This document shows positions 34,659 through 43,673 of a stretch of DNA of 64,000 bases, in pieces. Every line of letters begins with the position of its first letter. Within the stretch, counting starts at the first letter, position 1. The stretch is taken from the NCBI RefSeq assembly GCF_008364795.1, contig NZ_VTTM01000001.1, forward strand, positions 806,001 to 870,000, read 5' to 3'. The position numbers and the translations under genes are program-made. Under the pieces are notes generated by a model that made no database searches, had not been told where the DNA came from, and worked only from the letters and a program-made list of their open reading frames with translations. This DNA is from Azospirillum oryzae (lineage in GTDB: Bacteria > Pseudomonadota > Alphaproteobacteria > Azospirillales > Azospirillaceae).

Positions 34659-35696
34659 TCACGCGGCCTCCTCCACGGCTTCGTCGGCCGCCTCGTCTGT
34701 CGTGCGCCGGCGAACCAGCGAGGCGGCGCGTTCCAGCACCTCCGGGCCTGCGCCGGGGCGGTGGGCGTTCTCGGCGATGTGGCGGCGGTAGGCGCGGGCG
34801 CCGGGCAGCCCCTGGAACAGCCCCAGCATGTGGCGGGTGATGGAAGAGAGCGGCGTGCCCCGCGCCATGCGCGCCTCGATGTAGGGCAGCACGGCCTCGA
34901 TCACCGCATGGCGGTCGGGGCCGGGCTGCCCGCCCATCAGGCGGCGGTCGGCATCGGCCAGCAGATAGGGGGTCTCGTAAGCGGCGCGGCCGATCATCAC
35001 GCTGTCGACCTTGCCCAGATGCGCCTCGGCCTCGTCCAGCGTCCTGATGCCGCCGTTGATGGCGATGGTCAGGTGCGGATAGTCCGCCTTCAGCCGGTGG
35101 ACGAGGTCGTAGCGCAGCGGCGGGATGTCCCGGTTATCCTTGGGGCTGAGGCCCTTCAGCCAAGCCTTGCGGGCGTGGACGATGAAGTGGGTGCAGCCGG
35201 CGGCGGAGACGGTGCGGATGAAGTGGTCCAGCGTCGGCCACTCCTCCATCTCGTCGATGGCGATGCGCGACTTGACGGTGACGGGGATCGACACGGCCTC
35301 GCGCATGGCGCCGACCAGCCGCGCCACCAGTTCCGGCTCCGCCATCAGGCAGGCGCCGAAGCGGCCGGACTGCACGCGGTCGCTGGGGCAGCCGACGTTC
35401 AGGTTCACCTCGTCATAGCCCCACTCTTCCGCGATGCGGGCGCAGGCGGCGAGGTCGGCCGGGTCGGAACCGCCGAGTTGGAGCGCGACCGGATGCTCCG
35501 CCGCGTCGAATCCCAGCAGCCGCTCGCGGTCGCCATGCAGCACGGCGCCGGTCGTCACCATCTCGGTGTAGAGCAGGGTCGAGCGCGACAGCAGACGGTG
35601 GAAGTACCGGCAATGCCGGTCGGTCCAGTCCATCATCGGGGCGACGCTGAGGGGGATGGCGGGGCCAGAGGCGGGAGCGAGGTTCGGAGCGGTCAT
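34659..35696 (-). CDS. dusA: tRNA-dihydrouridine synthase A
   Basis: An FMN enzyme that reduces uridines 20/20a in the tRNA D-loop. The 345-residue protein has LSVAPMMDWTDRHCRYFHRL, VALQLGGSDPADLAACARIA, YDEVNLNVGCPSDRVQSGRF with the catalytic Cys, GCTHFIVHARKAWLKGLSPK and LTIAINGGIRTLDEAEAHL. Length and the APMMDWTDRHCR start are DusA rather than DusB/C. The ATG before TAPNLAPASG is chosen. A tRNA-Glu gene lies just upstream on the same strand, separated by a terminator. Confidence 0.95.
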   Translation of the reverse strand: MTAPNLAPASGPAIPLSVAPMMDWTDRHCRYFHRLLSRSTLLYTEMVTTGAVLHGDRERLLGFDAAEHPVALQLGGSDPADLAACARIAEEWGYDEVNLNVGCPSDRVQSGRFGACLMAEPELVARLVGAMREAVSIPVTVKSRIAIDEMEEWPTLDHFIRTVSAAGCTHFIVHARKAWLKGLSPKDNRDIPPLRYDLVHRLKADYPHLTIAINGGIRTLDEAEAHLGKVDSVMIGRAAYETPYLLADADRRLMGGQPGPDRHAVIEAVLPYIEARMARGTPLSSITRHMLGLFQGLPGARAYRRHIAENAHRPGAGPEVLERAASLVRRRTTDEAADEAVEEAA

Positions 35697-35782
35697 AGCG
35701 GTAAGCTCTGCTGCAGCCGGAAAGATCAGGATGGGCGAAATCGGATCGGCGGGCAACCGCCCGGCAAAAATTCGCCAAACGC

Positions 35783-35810
35783 AAAAGGCCCGGCTTTGCA
35801 GCCGGGCCTT
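35783..35810 (-). terminator. Terminator after tRNA-Glu
   Basis: aaggcccggct and agccgggcctt form an 11-base stem with a 4-base loop; on the minus strand cctttt follows. It lies about 30 bases beyond the tRNA 3' end. Confidence 0.85.
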
Positions 35811-35838
35811 CTAAGCTTGTCACGCACCTTGGAGGAGG

Positions 35839-35914
<76 letters not shown>

Positions 35915-36023
35915 GTCGTTCGCGGTGACGCGCTTTCTAAAGATCGGAGCCGGAGAGCGCAAGCGCTTTTTTGCATCCCCCGATACTTTTTTGCGCCCTG
36001 CCCGCCCGGCGTCCTGCAAGCGC

Positions 36024-37820
36024 TCAGGCGGAGCGCGCAGGCGCCGCGTCGTCGATCAGCAACTGCACGCCTTCCGACCCGTTCCAGCGGTCGACCCGCA
36101 GCACGCCGGCGAGGTGGAAAGGAGTGCCGCGACCGGTCAGCAGCGCCTGCCCCATGTCACTGTCGAGCGCGCGGAAGGCGATGGCCTTCAGCCGGGCGCC
36201 GTCATTGCCTTGCAAGATGCAGCGGACATGGTTGGCCCCCACCACGTCGGCGCGCACGACGCGGGCATCGGCGATGGCGAAGCGCGGTTCGGAGTTGCCG
36301 GTGCCGTAGGGGCCGAGCTTGTCGAGCATCGTCACCAGCCCGATGCTGGCGCCGCCGACCGACAGGGCGCCGTCCAGTTCCAGCGTCGGCACCAGCGGGG
36401 CGGATGCCACCTGTTCGGAGATGCGGCTGTGCAGGAAGTCGCGCAGTGCGTCGATCTTGTCGCCGGCCACGGTGAAGCCGGCCGCCATGCGGTGGCCGCC
36501 GCCGGCCAGCAGCAGCCCCTCCTGCCGGGCGGCGATCACCGCGGAACCCAGGTCGACGCCGCGGACGGAACGGCCCGATGCCTTGCCGATGACCGTTCCA
36601 TCGGCGGTTTCCTCGAGGGCAACGACGCAGGCCGGGCGGCTGTAACGCTCCTTCAGGCGGGCGGCGACGATGCCGATGACGCCGGGATGCCAGCCGACGC
36701 CGGTGACGAAGACCAGATCGGTCTCGCGTCCGGCCTCGGCGGCGACACGCTCCAGTGCCTCGTCCAGCACCGATTGCTCGATGGTGCGGCGTTCGGCGTT
36801 GTGACCTTCCAGACGCTGGGCGAGTTCCATCGCCTCGATGGGGTCGTCGGTGGAGAGCAGGCGGGCGCCGAGGTCGGATGCGCCCACCCGGCCGCCGGCA
36901 TTCACGCGGGGGCCGAGGACATAGCCGGCATGGTAGGCGTCCGGCTTCTCCTTCACGCCGGCCACGTCGGACAGCGCGGCGAGGCCGGGGTTGGCGCGGC
37001 GCGCCATCACCTTCAGCCCCTGCGCCACCAGCGCGCGGTTGAGACCGGTCAGCGGAACCACGTCGCACACCGTGCCGAGCGCGACGAGGTCGAGCCATTC
37101 CATCAAGTTGGGCTCGGCCCGGTCGCGGTAGAAGCCGGACTGGCGGAGCGCGCGGTTGACGGCGACGATGGTGATGAAGGTGACGCCGGCGGCGCAGAGC
37201 GTGCGGTACGCGCCGTCCTCGTCCAGCCGGTTGGGGTTGACCAGGGCGACGGCGGGCGGCAGGCGCGGTTCGGCGGCGTGGTGGTCGAGCACGACGACCT
37301 CCAGCCCGGCGTCGGCGGCGGCCTCCAATGCGGCGAAGGCGGAGATGCCGCAATCGACCGTCACCACCAGCCGCACCCCCTCCCCTTTCAGACGCAGCAG
37401 CGCCGCGGCGTTCGGGCCGTAGCCTTCGGTGATGCGGTCGGGGACATAGACGCGGATGTCGGCGCCGAGCGAGCGGAAGAACCGGCGCAGCAGCGCGGCG
37501 GAGGTGGCGCCGTCGACGTCGTAATCGCCGAACACCGCCACCGGCTCGCCGTCGCGGATGGCGCGGGCGATGCGTTCGGCCGCCGGGTCCATGTCGCGGA
37601 AACGCGAGGGATCGGGCAGCAGCGCCTTCAGCGTCGGGTTGAGGAAGGTGTCGCAGGTGTCGTCGGTGACACCGCGGGCGGCCAGCACCCGGCCGACGAT
37701 CTCCGGCAGCCCACGCCCCTGGGTAAGCGCCTGGGCCTGCCGCTCGTCGCAGGGCCGCGCCTGCCAGCGCTTGCCGGACAGGGAGTTGGCGACGTTGAGG
37801 AAGGCGGCGGACTCGGTCAT
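36024..37820 (-). CDS. recJ: Single-stranded-DNA-specific exonuclease RecJ
   Basis: A 5'-3' ssDNA exonuclease of recombination and mismatch repair. The 598-residue protein has the DHH phosphoesterase motifs: AVFGDYDVDGATSAALLRRF, VVTVDCGISAFAALE, LEVVVLDHHAAEPRLP and LGTVCDVVPLTGLNR. The DHHA1 segment (GVGWHPGVIGIVAARLKERY, LLAGGGHRMAAGFTV) and the RecJ OB domain at the C-terminus follow. The ATG before TESAAFLNVANSL is chosen, since the upstream open frame has no family similarity. Confidence 0.97.
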   Translation of the reverse strand: MTESAAFLNVANSLSGKRWQARPCDERQAQALTQGRGLPEIVGRVLAARGVTDDTCDTFLNPTLKALLPDPSRFRDMDPAAERIARAIRDGEPVAVFGDYDVDGATSAALLRRFFRSLGADIRVYVPDRITEGYGPNAAALLRLKGEGVRLVVTVDCGISAFAALEAAADAGLEVVVLDHHAAEPRLPPAVALVNPNRLDEDGAYRTLCAAGVTFITIVAVNRALRQSGFYRDRAEPNLMEWLDLVALGTVCDVVPLTGLNRALVAQGLKVMARRANPGLAALSDVAGVKEKPDAYHAGYVLGPRVNAGGRVGASDLGARLLSTDDPIEAMELAQRLEGHNAERRTIEQSVLDEALERVAAEAGRETDLVFVTGVGWHPGVIGIVAARLKERYSRPACVVALEETADGTVIGKASGRSVRGVDLGSAVIAARQEGLLLAGGGHRMAAGFTVAGDKIDALRDFLHSRISEQVASAPLVPTLELDGALSVGGASIGLVTMLDKLGPYGTGNSEPRFAIADARVVRADVVGANHVRCILQGNDGARLKAIAFRALDSDMGQALLTGRGTPFHLAGVLRVDRWNGSEGVQLLIDDAAPARSA

Positions 37821-37937
37821 GGCGGTGCTGCACGGTCGCTGGGATGGGGGCACAGCCATAGCAGAGATGGGCGCGCGGCGCACGGGTGGGTATGGGCAGG
37901 GGTGGGATATGGGGGTGGGGAGGTGTCGGCTGGCGAA

Positions 37938-38103
37938 TGCCCCCACCTAACCTCCCCCGCTCTCAGCAGACCATCGGTCCGCCTGCCGCGTCAGCACAAA
38001 GCGTAGCTTTGTGCGAGAGCTGGGCGGGGGAGGGACTGCCGCTGCCTTACCGATCAAGCACTTGCTCACTCCCCCGCCCAGCGGGGGAGGGTTGGGGTGG
38101 GGG
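37938..38103. repeat. Composite palindromic repeat between recJ and the molybdopterin oxidoreductase gene
   Basis: This 300-base gap is largely repeat. Arms cctcccccgctctc (37950-37963) and gagagctgggcgggggaggg (38015-38034) enclose a perfect hairpin gcacaaagc gta gctttgtgc (37994-38014). A second palindrome ctcccccgc cca gcgggggag (38069-38089) follows and runs into ggttggggtggggg. It differs from the ruvC-type repeat. No gene is seen between 37821 and 38119. Confidence 0.7.
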
Positions 38104-38119
38104 TCTAACGTACCCAAAC

Positions 38120-40171
38120 CTACGCCGCCCGCATCCACACCGCCGTGTCGTGGAACGCAGCACCTCCGGCCGGCGGGACCGGTTCCGGCGAGGTCAGGCT
38201 GTTGATGCCGATGCCCTCGACGAAGGCGCTGTTGGGCCAGATGCCTTCGACGATCACCACGCCGCGCGGCACGCCGGCAAAGGGCTTGGCATGGACGACC
38301 ACGCTGCCCTGCGGGTTGCCCAGCCGCACCGCGTCGCCGTCGGCGAAGCCAAGCCCCGTCGCGTCGTCGGGGTGGATCAGCGCGGTCGGACGGCCTTCGC
38401 GCTTCTGGGCGGTCAGCGTCTCGGTGAAGGAGGTGTTGAGGAACTGGCGGGCCGGGGCGGTGACCAGGCGGAAGGGGTGCTCGGCGTCGGCATCGCGGCC
38501 GGGGGGCATGTGGTCGGGCAGTTCCGGCATGCCGCCATAAGGGCCGAGCGCCGCCCAGTCGGGGGCGAAGCGGAACTTGTCGTCGGGATGGGCGAAGCCG
38601 TTGAGGAAGTGCGAGGTCTCGAAATCCGGCTGGGCGTCGATCCAGCGGTTCTCGGTCAGCGTCGCCGCGTCGCCCAGGTTGGAGGCCTTCAGCATGGCGT
38701 CGATGATCTCCAGCGCGGTCATGCCGAAGCCGGGATGCTCGGCGCCGACGCGGCGGGCGACTTCGGAGATGACCCAGTGGTTCTCGCGCGCCTCGAACTG
38801 CGGCTCGATCACCTTGCGGCCGATCAGGATGTGCATCTGGCCGCCGCCGCGGTAGATGTCGTCATGCTCCAGGAAGGTGGTGGCGGGGATCACCAGATCA
38901 GCCAGCTTGGCCGTGTCGGTCATGAACTGCTCATGCACCGCGACGAACAGATCCTCGCGCAGGAAGCCCTGGCGGACGCGGTTGGAATCGGGGCAGATCG
39001 TCACCGGGTTGGTGTTCTGGATCAGCATCGCCGTCACCGGCGGGCCGCTGGTCAGGTCGCGCGGGTCGCCGGTCAGCACCGCGCCGATGCGCGACTGGTC
39101 GAAACTGCGGACCCCGGTGTCGAGGCGGTCCAGCCCCTCCGACAGGGTCTTGTCGAGCTTGTAGATGCCGGACGAGCAGTAGAGCGCGCCGCCGCCCTTG
39201 TGCTGCCACGCCCCGGTGACCACCGGCAGGCAGGACACGGCATGGACCTGGGCCGCGCCGTTGTGGGCGCGCGACAGGCCGTAGCCGATGCGCAGGTAGC
39301 TGCGCTTGGTGGTGCCGTAGAGGCGGGCGAACTCCTCGATCTCCGCCACCGTCAGGCCAGTGATCCCGGCCGCCCATTCGGGGGTGCGGGTGGCGAGGTG
39401 CGCCTCCAGCCGGTCGGTGCCGGCGGCGAGGCGGGCCAGATAGGCGCGGTCGGCGTAGCCGTCGCGGAACAGCACATGCATCACCGCGCAGGCCAGCGCC
39501 CCGTCGGTGCCCGGCCGCAGCATCAGGTGCAGGTCGGAGACCTCGGCGGTGCCGGTGCGGTAGGGGTCGATGGTGACCAGCTTGGCGCCGCGTCCCTTCC
39601 GGGCGCGGCTGACATGGGTCATGACGTTGACCTGGGTCGCCACCGGGTTGCCGCCCCAGTTGACGATCAGGTCGCTCTCCGCCATCTCGCGCGGGTCGGC
39701 GCCACGGATGTCGCCATAGCCGGCGAGCCAGCCCATGTTGGCCGGCGTGTCGCACACCGTGCTGGTCTGGCGCGAATAGCCCTTGGCATGGCGCAGGCGC
39801 TGGATGGCGCCGCGCTGCACCAGACCCATGGTGCCGGCGTAGAAATAGGGCCAGACGGCCTCGGCGCCGTACGTGCGCTCGGCGGCCAGGAAGGCATCGG
39901 CGATGCGGTCCAGCGCCTCGTCCCAGCCGATCTCCGTCCACTGGCCGGAGCCCTTGGGGCCGCTGCGCAGCAGGGGCGTCTTCAGCCGGTCGGGGGAATG
40001 CACCCGCTCGGCATAGCGGCTGACCTTCGCGCAGATGACGCCGGCGGTGTAGCTGTTCTCCGCCGCGCCGCGCACCTTGCCGATGCGGTCGGGGGCGAGA
40101 CGCTCCACCTCCAGCGCGCAGGTGCTGGGGCAGTCGTGCGGACAGGCGGTGGGGAGGAACTGGGCCGGCAA
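38120..40171 (-). CDS. Molybdopterin-dependent oxidoreductase (DMSO reductase family), cytoplasmic
   Basis: A 683-residue catalytic subunit with an N-terminal [4Fe-4S] site formed by C10, C14, C18 and C47 (ACPHDCPSTCALEVE, GVICAK). Cys140 in RQTSTVCDTPANMGWL is the probable Mo ligand, and later guanosine-binding segments include LIQNTNPVTICPDSNRVRQG and VIPATTFLEHDD. It has no Tat or Sec signal and no small Fe-S or membrane subunit beside it, so it is likely a soluble stand-alone enzyme. It resembles putative formate-dehydrogenase-like or thiosulfate/polysulfide-type subunits, but the substrate cannot be assigned. Confidence 0.92.
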   Translation of the reverse strand: MPAQFLPTACPHDCPSTCALEVERLAPDRIGKVRGAAENSYTAGVICAKVSRYAERVHSPDRLKTPLLRSGPKGSGQWTEIGWDEALDRIADAFLAAERTYGAEAVWPYFYAGTMGLVQRGAIQRLRHAKGYSRQTSTVCDTPANMGWLAGYGDIRGADPREMAESDLIVNWGGNPVATQVNVMTHVSRARKGRGAKLVTIDPYRTGTAEVSDLHLMLRPGTDGALACAVMHVLFRDGYADRAYLARLAAGTDRLEAHLATRTPEWAAGITGLTVAEIEEFARLYGTTKRSYLRIGYGLSRAHNGAAQVHAVSCLPVVTGAWQHKGGGALYCSSGIYKLDKTLSEGLDRLDTGVRSFDQSRIGAVLTGDPRDLTSGPPVTAMLIQNTNPVTICPDSNRVRQGFLREDLFVAVHEQFMTDTAKLADLVIPATTFLEHDDIYRGGGQMHILIGRKVIEPQFEARENHWVISEVARRVGAEHPGFGMTALEIIDAMLKASNLGDAATLTENRWIDAQPDFETSHFLNGFAHPDDKFRFAPDWAALGPYGGMPELPDHMPPGRDADAEHPFRLVTAPARQFLNTSFTETLTAQKREGRPTALIHPDDATGLGFADGDAVRLGNPQGSVVVHAKPFAGVPRGVVIVEGIWPNSAFVEGIGINSLTSPEPVPPAGGAAFHDTAVWMRAA

Positions 40172-40285
40172 GGCTAACCTCTGGTCTGGCTGGCGGCGGG
40201 AGAAGGTGGAAGTTTAGGCCCGGCCGCGCGCCCGCTTCAATGCACAACAATGTATGGGTACAATAATGAAGGGCCGGACACGCGA

Positions 40286-40323
40286 AGGGGCCGCGAAGTC
40301 CCGTTCCGGACTTCGCGGCCCCT
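40286..40323. terminator. Strong hairpin after dctM, probable terminator
   Basis: aggggccgcgaagtcc pairs perfectly with ggacttcgcggcccct (16 bases) around a 6-base loop. It lies about 40 bases beyond the dctM stop on the minus strand. No T-run follows, so the mode of termination is uncertain. Confidence 0.55.
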
Positions 40324-40361
40324 GCCGTTTCGACGAGAAAATCCCCTGACGACTTGTGGCT

Positions 40362-41660
40362 TTACATGAAACCGAGCATGCGCGGGAACCACAGCGTGAT
40401 CGCCGGGACATAGGTGATGAGGCCGAGGAAGATCAGCATCGTCAGCAGCCACGGCCACACCGCCACCGTCAGTTCGGTGATGCCCATCTTGGTGATGCCC
40501 GACGCGACGTAGAGGTTCAGGCCGACCGGCGGGTGGCACATGCCGACTTCCATGTTCACGATGATCAGGATGCCGAAATGCACCGGGTCGATGCCCAGCT
40601 TCATGGCGACCGGGAACAGGATCGGGGCCATGATCAGGACGATGGACGACGGCTCCATGAAATTGCCGGCGGCAAGCAGGATGATGTTCACCACCAGCAG
40701 GAAGACCCAGACGCCCATGTTCTGGTCGAGGATCCAGGCCGCCATGTTCTGCGGGATCTGCTCCGACGTCATCAGGAAGGAGAAGAGCACTGCGTTGGTG
40801 ATGATGTAGAGCAGCATCGCCGACATGCTGGCGCTGTCCAGCAGCACCTTCGGCACGCGGCTGAGCGGCATGTCCTTGTAGATGAAGACCGCGACGACGA
40901 AGGCATAGACCGCGGCCATCGCCGCCGCCTCGGTCGGGGTGAAGATGCCGCTGTAGATGCCGCCCATCACGACGATGATCAGCAGCAGGCCCCAGAAGCT
41001 CTCGCGCAGGGCATGCATGCGCTGGGCAAAGCTGGCCTTGGGCAGGCGCGGATAGCCGAACTTGCGGGCGCGGAACCAGGTGGTGAAGCCGAGGAAGCAG
41101 GCCAGCAGGATGCCCGGCACCACGCCGGCGATGAACATCTGGCCGATGGAGGCGGCCTGCGGGTGGCCGGTGGTGGCGACGCAGTACATCACCATCACGA
41201 TGGACGGCGGGATCAGGATGCCGAGCGCACCCGAGGTGGTGATGATGCCGGCGCCGAAATTCTTCGGGAAGCCCTGCGCCACCATGGCCGGCAGGATGAT
41301 CGAGCCGATGGCGACCACCGTGGCCGGGCTGGAGCCCGACACCGCCGCGAACAGCGCGCAGGCCATCACGCCGGCAAGGCCGAGGCCGCCGTACCAGTGG
41401 CCGACCATGGACGTCGCGAAGTTGATCATGCGGCGCGCCACGCCGCCGTGGGTCAGGAAGTTGCCGGCCAGGATGAAGAACGGGATCGCCATGATCTCGA
41501 ACTTCTCGATGCCGGTGAACAGCTTCAGGGCGACGGCGTCGATCGGCACGTCGGTCATGAAGAACAGGAAGGACAGAACCGTCAGGCCGAGCGAGATCGA
41601 GATCGGCATGCCGGTGAGCATGAGGGCCAGCAGAAGCCCGAAGATGATGGCGGCGTTCAT
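40362..41660 (-). CDS. dctM: TRAP transporter large permease (DctM)
   Basis: The 12-helix subunit of a sodium-coupled TRAP transporter for C4-dicarboxylates or similar organic acids. The 432-residue protein begins MNAAIIFGLLLALMLTGMPI and contains IPFFILAGNFLTHGGVARRM, VSGSSPATVVAIGSIILPAM, TTSGALGILIPPSIVMVMY and NLYVASGITKMGITELTVAV, all DctM-family landmarks. It overlaps dctQ by four bases (ATGA). Confidence 0.96.
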   Translation of the reverse strand: MNAAIIFGLLLALMLTGMPISISLGLTVLSFLFFMTDVPIDAVALKLFTGIEKFEIMAIPFFILAGNFLTHGGVARRMINFATSMVGHWYGGLGLAGVMACALFAAVSGSSPATVVAIGSIILPAMVAQGFPKNFGAGIITTSGALGILIPPSIVMVMYCVATTGHPQAASIGQMFIAGVVPGILLACFLGFTTWFRARKFGYPRLPKASFAQRMHALRESFWGLLLIIVVMGGIYSGIFTPTEAAAMAAVYAFVVAVFIYKDMPLSRVPKVLLDSASMSAMLLYIITNAVLFSFLMTSEQIPQNMAAWILDQNMGVWVFLLVVNIILLAAGNFMEPSSIVLIMAPILFPVAMKLGIDPVHFGILIIVNMEVGMCHPPVGLNLYVASGITKMGITELTVAVWPWLLTMLIFLGLITYVPAITLWFPRMLGFM

Positions 41661-42226
41661 GCCGGACCTCCTTCATTGGCGGCTTCGACCGGGTCGATGC
41701 CGTCGACCTGGGCATGGTCGTGGTGGGGCAGTTCACCGGTGCGGACGAAGGTCCAGGCGACCTGGAGGAAGCGGAAGCACATCAGGTAGGAGCCGAGCGG
41801 CACCGCCAGATAGATGATCCACATCGGCCATTCCAGATCGGCCGACACCTGCTCGGTCTCGGAGATGTGGTAGACGAAGCGCGCGCCGAGCGACCCGACG
41901 ATGAAGGTGAACAGCGCGCCGGCGCCCAGCCCGAACAGCACGAACTTGCTGCGCAGGTGCGGCTCCATCCGGTTGATGATGACGTCGACGCCCACATGGA
42001 TGCCGGTGCGCACGCCATAGGCGGCGCCGAACTTGGCCATCCACACGAACATGTAGATGCACAGCTCCTGCGCCCAGGCAAAGTTCCAGTGCAGCACATA
42101 GTCCTGAATGTAGGGAACGCCGGAGAAATAGCGGTGGACGACGGACGCGAAGATGACGAGCGTCGCCCCGGCCATGAGCGACGCGATCAGCGTCTCCTCA
42201 AGCCGGTCAAGAATTTTCATGAACAT
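41657..42226 (-). CDS. dctQ: TRAP transporter small permease (DctQ)
   Basis: The four-helix small membrane subunit that pairs with DctM. The 189-residue product starts MFMKILDRLEETLIASLMAG and contains NFAWAQELCIYMFVWMAKFG, AYGVRTGIHVGVDVI and two further membrane helices, ending in a His/Asp-rich cytoplasmic tail. ggag ten bases ahead of the first ATG supports 42226; an ATG two codons later is the alternative. A palindromic repeat separates it from dctP. Confidence 0.93.
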   Translation of the reverse strand: MFMKILDRLEETLIASLMAGATLVIFASVVHRYFSGVPYIQDYVLHWNFAWAQELCIYMFVWMAKFGAAYGVRTGIHVGVDVIINRMEPHLRSKFVLFGLGAGALFTFIVGSLGARFVYHISETEQVSADLEWPMWIIYLAVPLGSYLMCFRFLQVAWTFVRTGELPHHDHAQVDGIDPVEAANEGGPA

Positions 42227-42311
42227 GTCGGGGGATCTCCCGGTCGGCGGAGATGGACTTCGGAGACGGGCTTGGACGCTGGATAGCCGCAGCACGATTC
42301 CAGCGCTTCAA

Positions 42312-42408
42312 CCGGCCGTCATCCCCGCGAAGGCGGGGATCCAGGCAGGCGCCGCAGCGAATGGATCGTGAAAGCTGGATTCCCGCCTTCGCGGGAATGA
42401 CGGCCGGA
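42312..42408. repeat. Inverted repeat element between dctP and dctQ
   Basis: ccggccgtcatccccgcgaa ggcggggatccag (42312-42343) and ctggattcccgccttcgcgg gaatgacggccgg (42375-42407) are inverted copies around a 31-base centre. The core gtcatccccgcgaaggcggg is a repeat type seen in many proteobacterial genomes. In the dct transcript it would form a long stable stem between the binding-protein and permease genes. Confidence 0.85.
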
Positions 42409-42473
42409 AGGCGCATGTCAGGTCAGGGTGGGCGACGCCGTCCGACGGGAAGACGCCGCCCGCTCGCAAGTCC

Positions 42474-43496
42474 TTACATCTTGAAGCCGGCCGCGGCGGC
42501 TTCCTTGTAGATCGCTTCGATCAGGTCCTTGCCGACGCGGGATTCGGCGTCCTTGTGGACCGGCTTCAGAGCCTTGATCCAGGCCTCGCGCTCTTCCTTG
42601 GTCTGGGTGTGGAACTCGGTCTTGCCCGACGCCTTCATCTGGGCCAGCGCGACGTCGTTCTCGTTCTGGGCGATGTCGTTGGCGTAGTCGGTCGCCTCCT
42701 TCATCGCCTCTTCCAGCTTGCCGCGGAGGTCGGCGGGCAGGCCTTCCCAGAACTTCTTGTTCACGATGACCGCATAGCCGAGATAGCCGTGGTCGGTCAG
42801 CGTGGCGTATTTCTGCACCTCGTGCATCTTCTGGGTGTACATGTTCGACGGCGGGTTCTCGGTGCCGTCGACGACGCCGGTCTGCAGCGCCTGGTACACT
42901 TCGGAGAAGGCCATCACCTGCGGCAGGGCGCCGAGCGCGCGCATCTGGGCGTCCAGAACCTTGGACGACTGGATGCGCATCTTCAGGCCCTTCACGTCCT
43001 CCGGCTTGATGAGCGGCTTGTTGGCGCTCATGATCTTGAAGCCGTTGTCCCAATAGGCCAGCCCGATGATGCCCTTGGACTCCAGCTTCTGGAACAGCTT
43101 CTTGCCGATCTCGCCCTTGGTGACGCGCTGCAGGACTTCCTTGCTGGGGAAGATGTAGGGAAGATCGAAGACCTCGAATTCCTTGGCGCCCAGCGGGCCG
43201 AACTTCGCCAGCGACGGGGCCAGCATCTGCACCGCGCCCAACTGCAGAGCCTCAAGCTCTTCCTTGTCCTTGTAGAGCTGGCTGTTCGGATAGACCTCGA
43301 CCTTCACCTTGCCGGCCGTCAGCTTCTCGGCCAGTTCCTTGAACTTCTCGGCACCCTTGCCCTTCGGCGTCTCCGGCGCGACGACGTGGCTGAACTTGAT
43401 GACGATCTGGTCCTGGGCCCAGGCCGTCGAAATGGCCATCGGCGCCGCCATCATGCAGCCGACCGCAGCCGCGCACAGGAGCTTCACGAATTTCAT
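42474..43496 (-). CDS. dctP: TRAP transporter solute-binding protein (DctP)
   Basis: The periplasmic receptor of the TRAP system. The 340-residue protein has a signal peptide (MKFVKLLCAAAVGCMMAAPM, cleaved after TAWA), then IVIKFSHVVAPETPKGKGAE, KVEVYPNSQLYKDKEELEAL, KGLKMRIQSSKVLDAQMRAL with the Arg that binds the substrate carboxylate, and VVDGTENPPSNMYTQKMHEV. Features match C4-dicarboxylate DctP proteins. The frame is open far upstream antisense to the kinase gene, but aaggggg and the signal peptide fix this start. Confidence 0.96.
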   Translation of the reverse strand: MKFVKLLCAAAVGCMMAAPMAISTAWAQDQIVIKFSHVVAPETPKGKGAEKFKELAEKLTAGKVKVEVYPNSQLYKDKEELEALQLGAVQMLAPSLAKFGPLGAKEFEVFDLPYIFPSKEVLQRVTKGEIGKKLFQKLESKGIIGLAYWDNGFKIMSANKPLIKPEDVKGLKMRIQSSKVLDAQMRALGALPQVMAFSEVYQALQTGVVDGTENPPSNMYTQKMHEVQKYATLTDHGYLGYAVIVNKKFWEGLPADLRGKLEEAMKEATDYANDIAQNENDVALAQMKASGKTEFHTQTKEEREAWIKALKPVHKDAESRVGKDLIEAIYKEAAAAGFKM

Positions 43497-43673
43497 GGGT
43501 GCGTCCCCCTTCCGGTGTTGATTGTCGACAGAGCTGAATGTTCCGCCCCGTACTTGTTGCGCATTGTTCATGATCGGACGAATTGCGGCTATTGTGGATA
43601 TCCGCAGAGTCGGCCTATCCCACTTTCGTCCGGTCCCGCCATCCCCCGCCGCCACACTTTCGTGTCCATTCCA
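43497..43673. promoter_or_regulatory. Divergent promoter region between dctPQM and the sensor kinase gene
   Basis: 177 bases between divergent genes, less GC-rich than its surroundings. It must carry the dctP promoter and that of the kinase-regulator pair. An interrupted palindrome, ttgcgg (43583-43588) and ccgcag (43602-43607), lies mid-region and is a candidate site for the FixJ-like regulator. No clear sigma54 element was found. Confidence 0.4.

Noticed and set aside
35925..40177. Long plus-strand frames (693 and 763 codons) opposite recJ and the molybdopterin oxidoreductase
   Set aside because: Both are antisense to clear genes, show skewed His/Gly/Ala composition and have no domain signatures.
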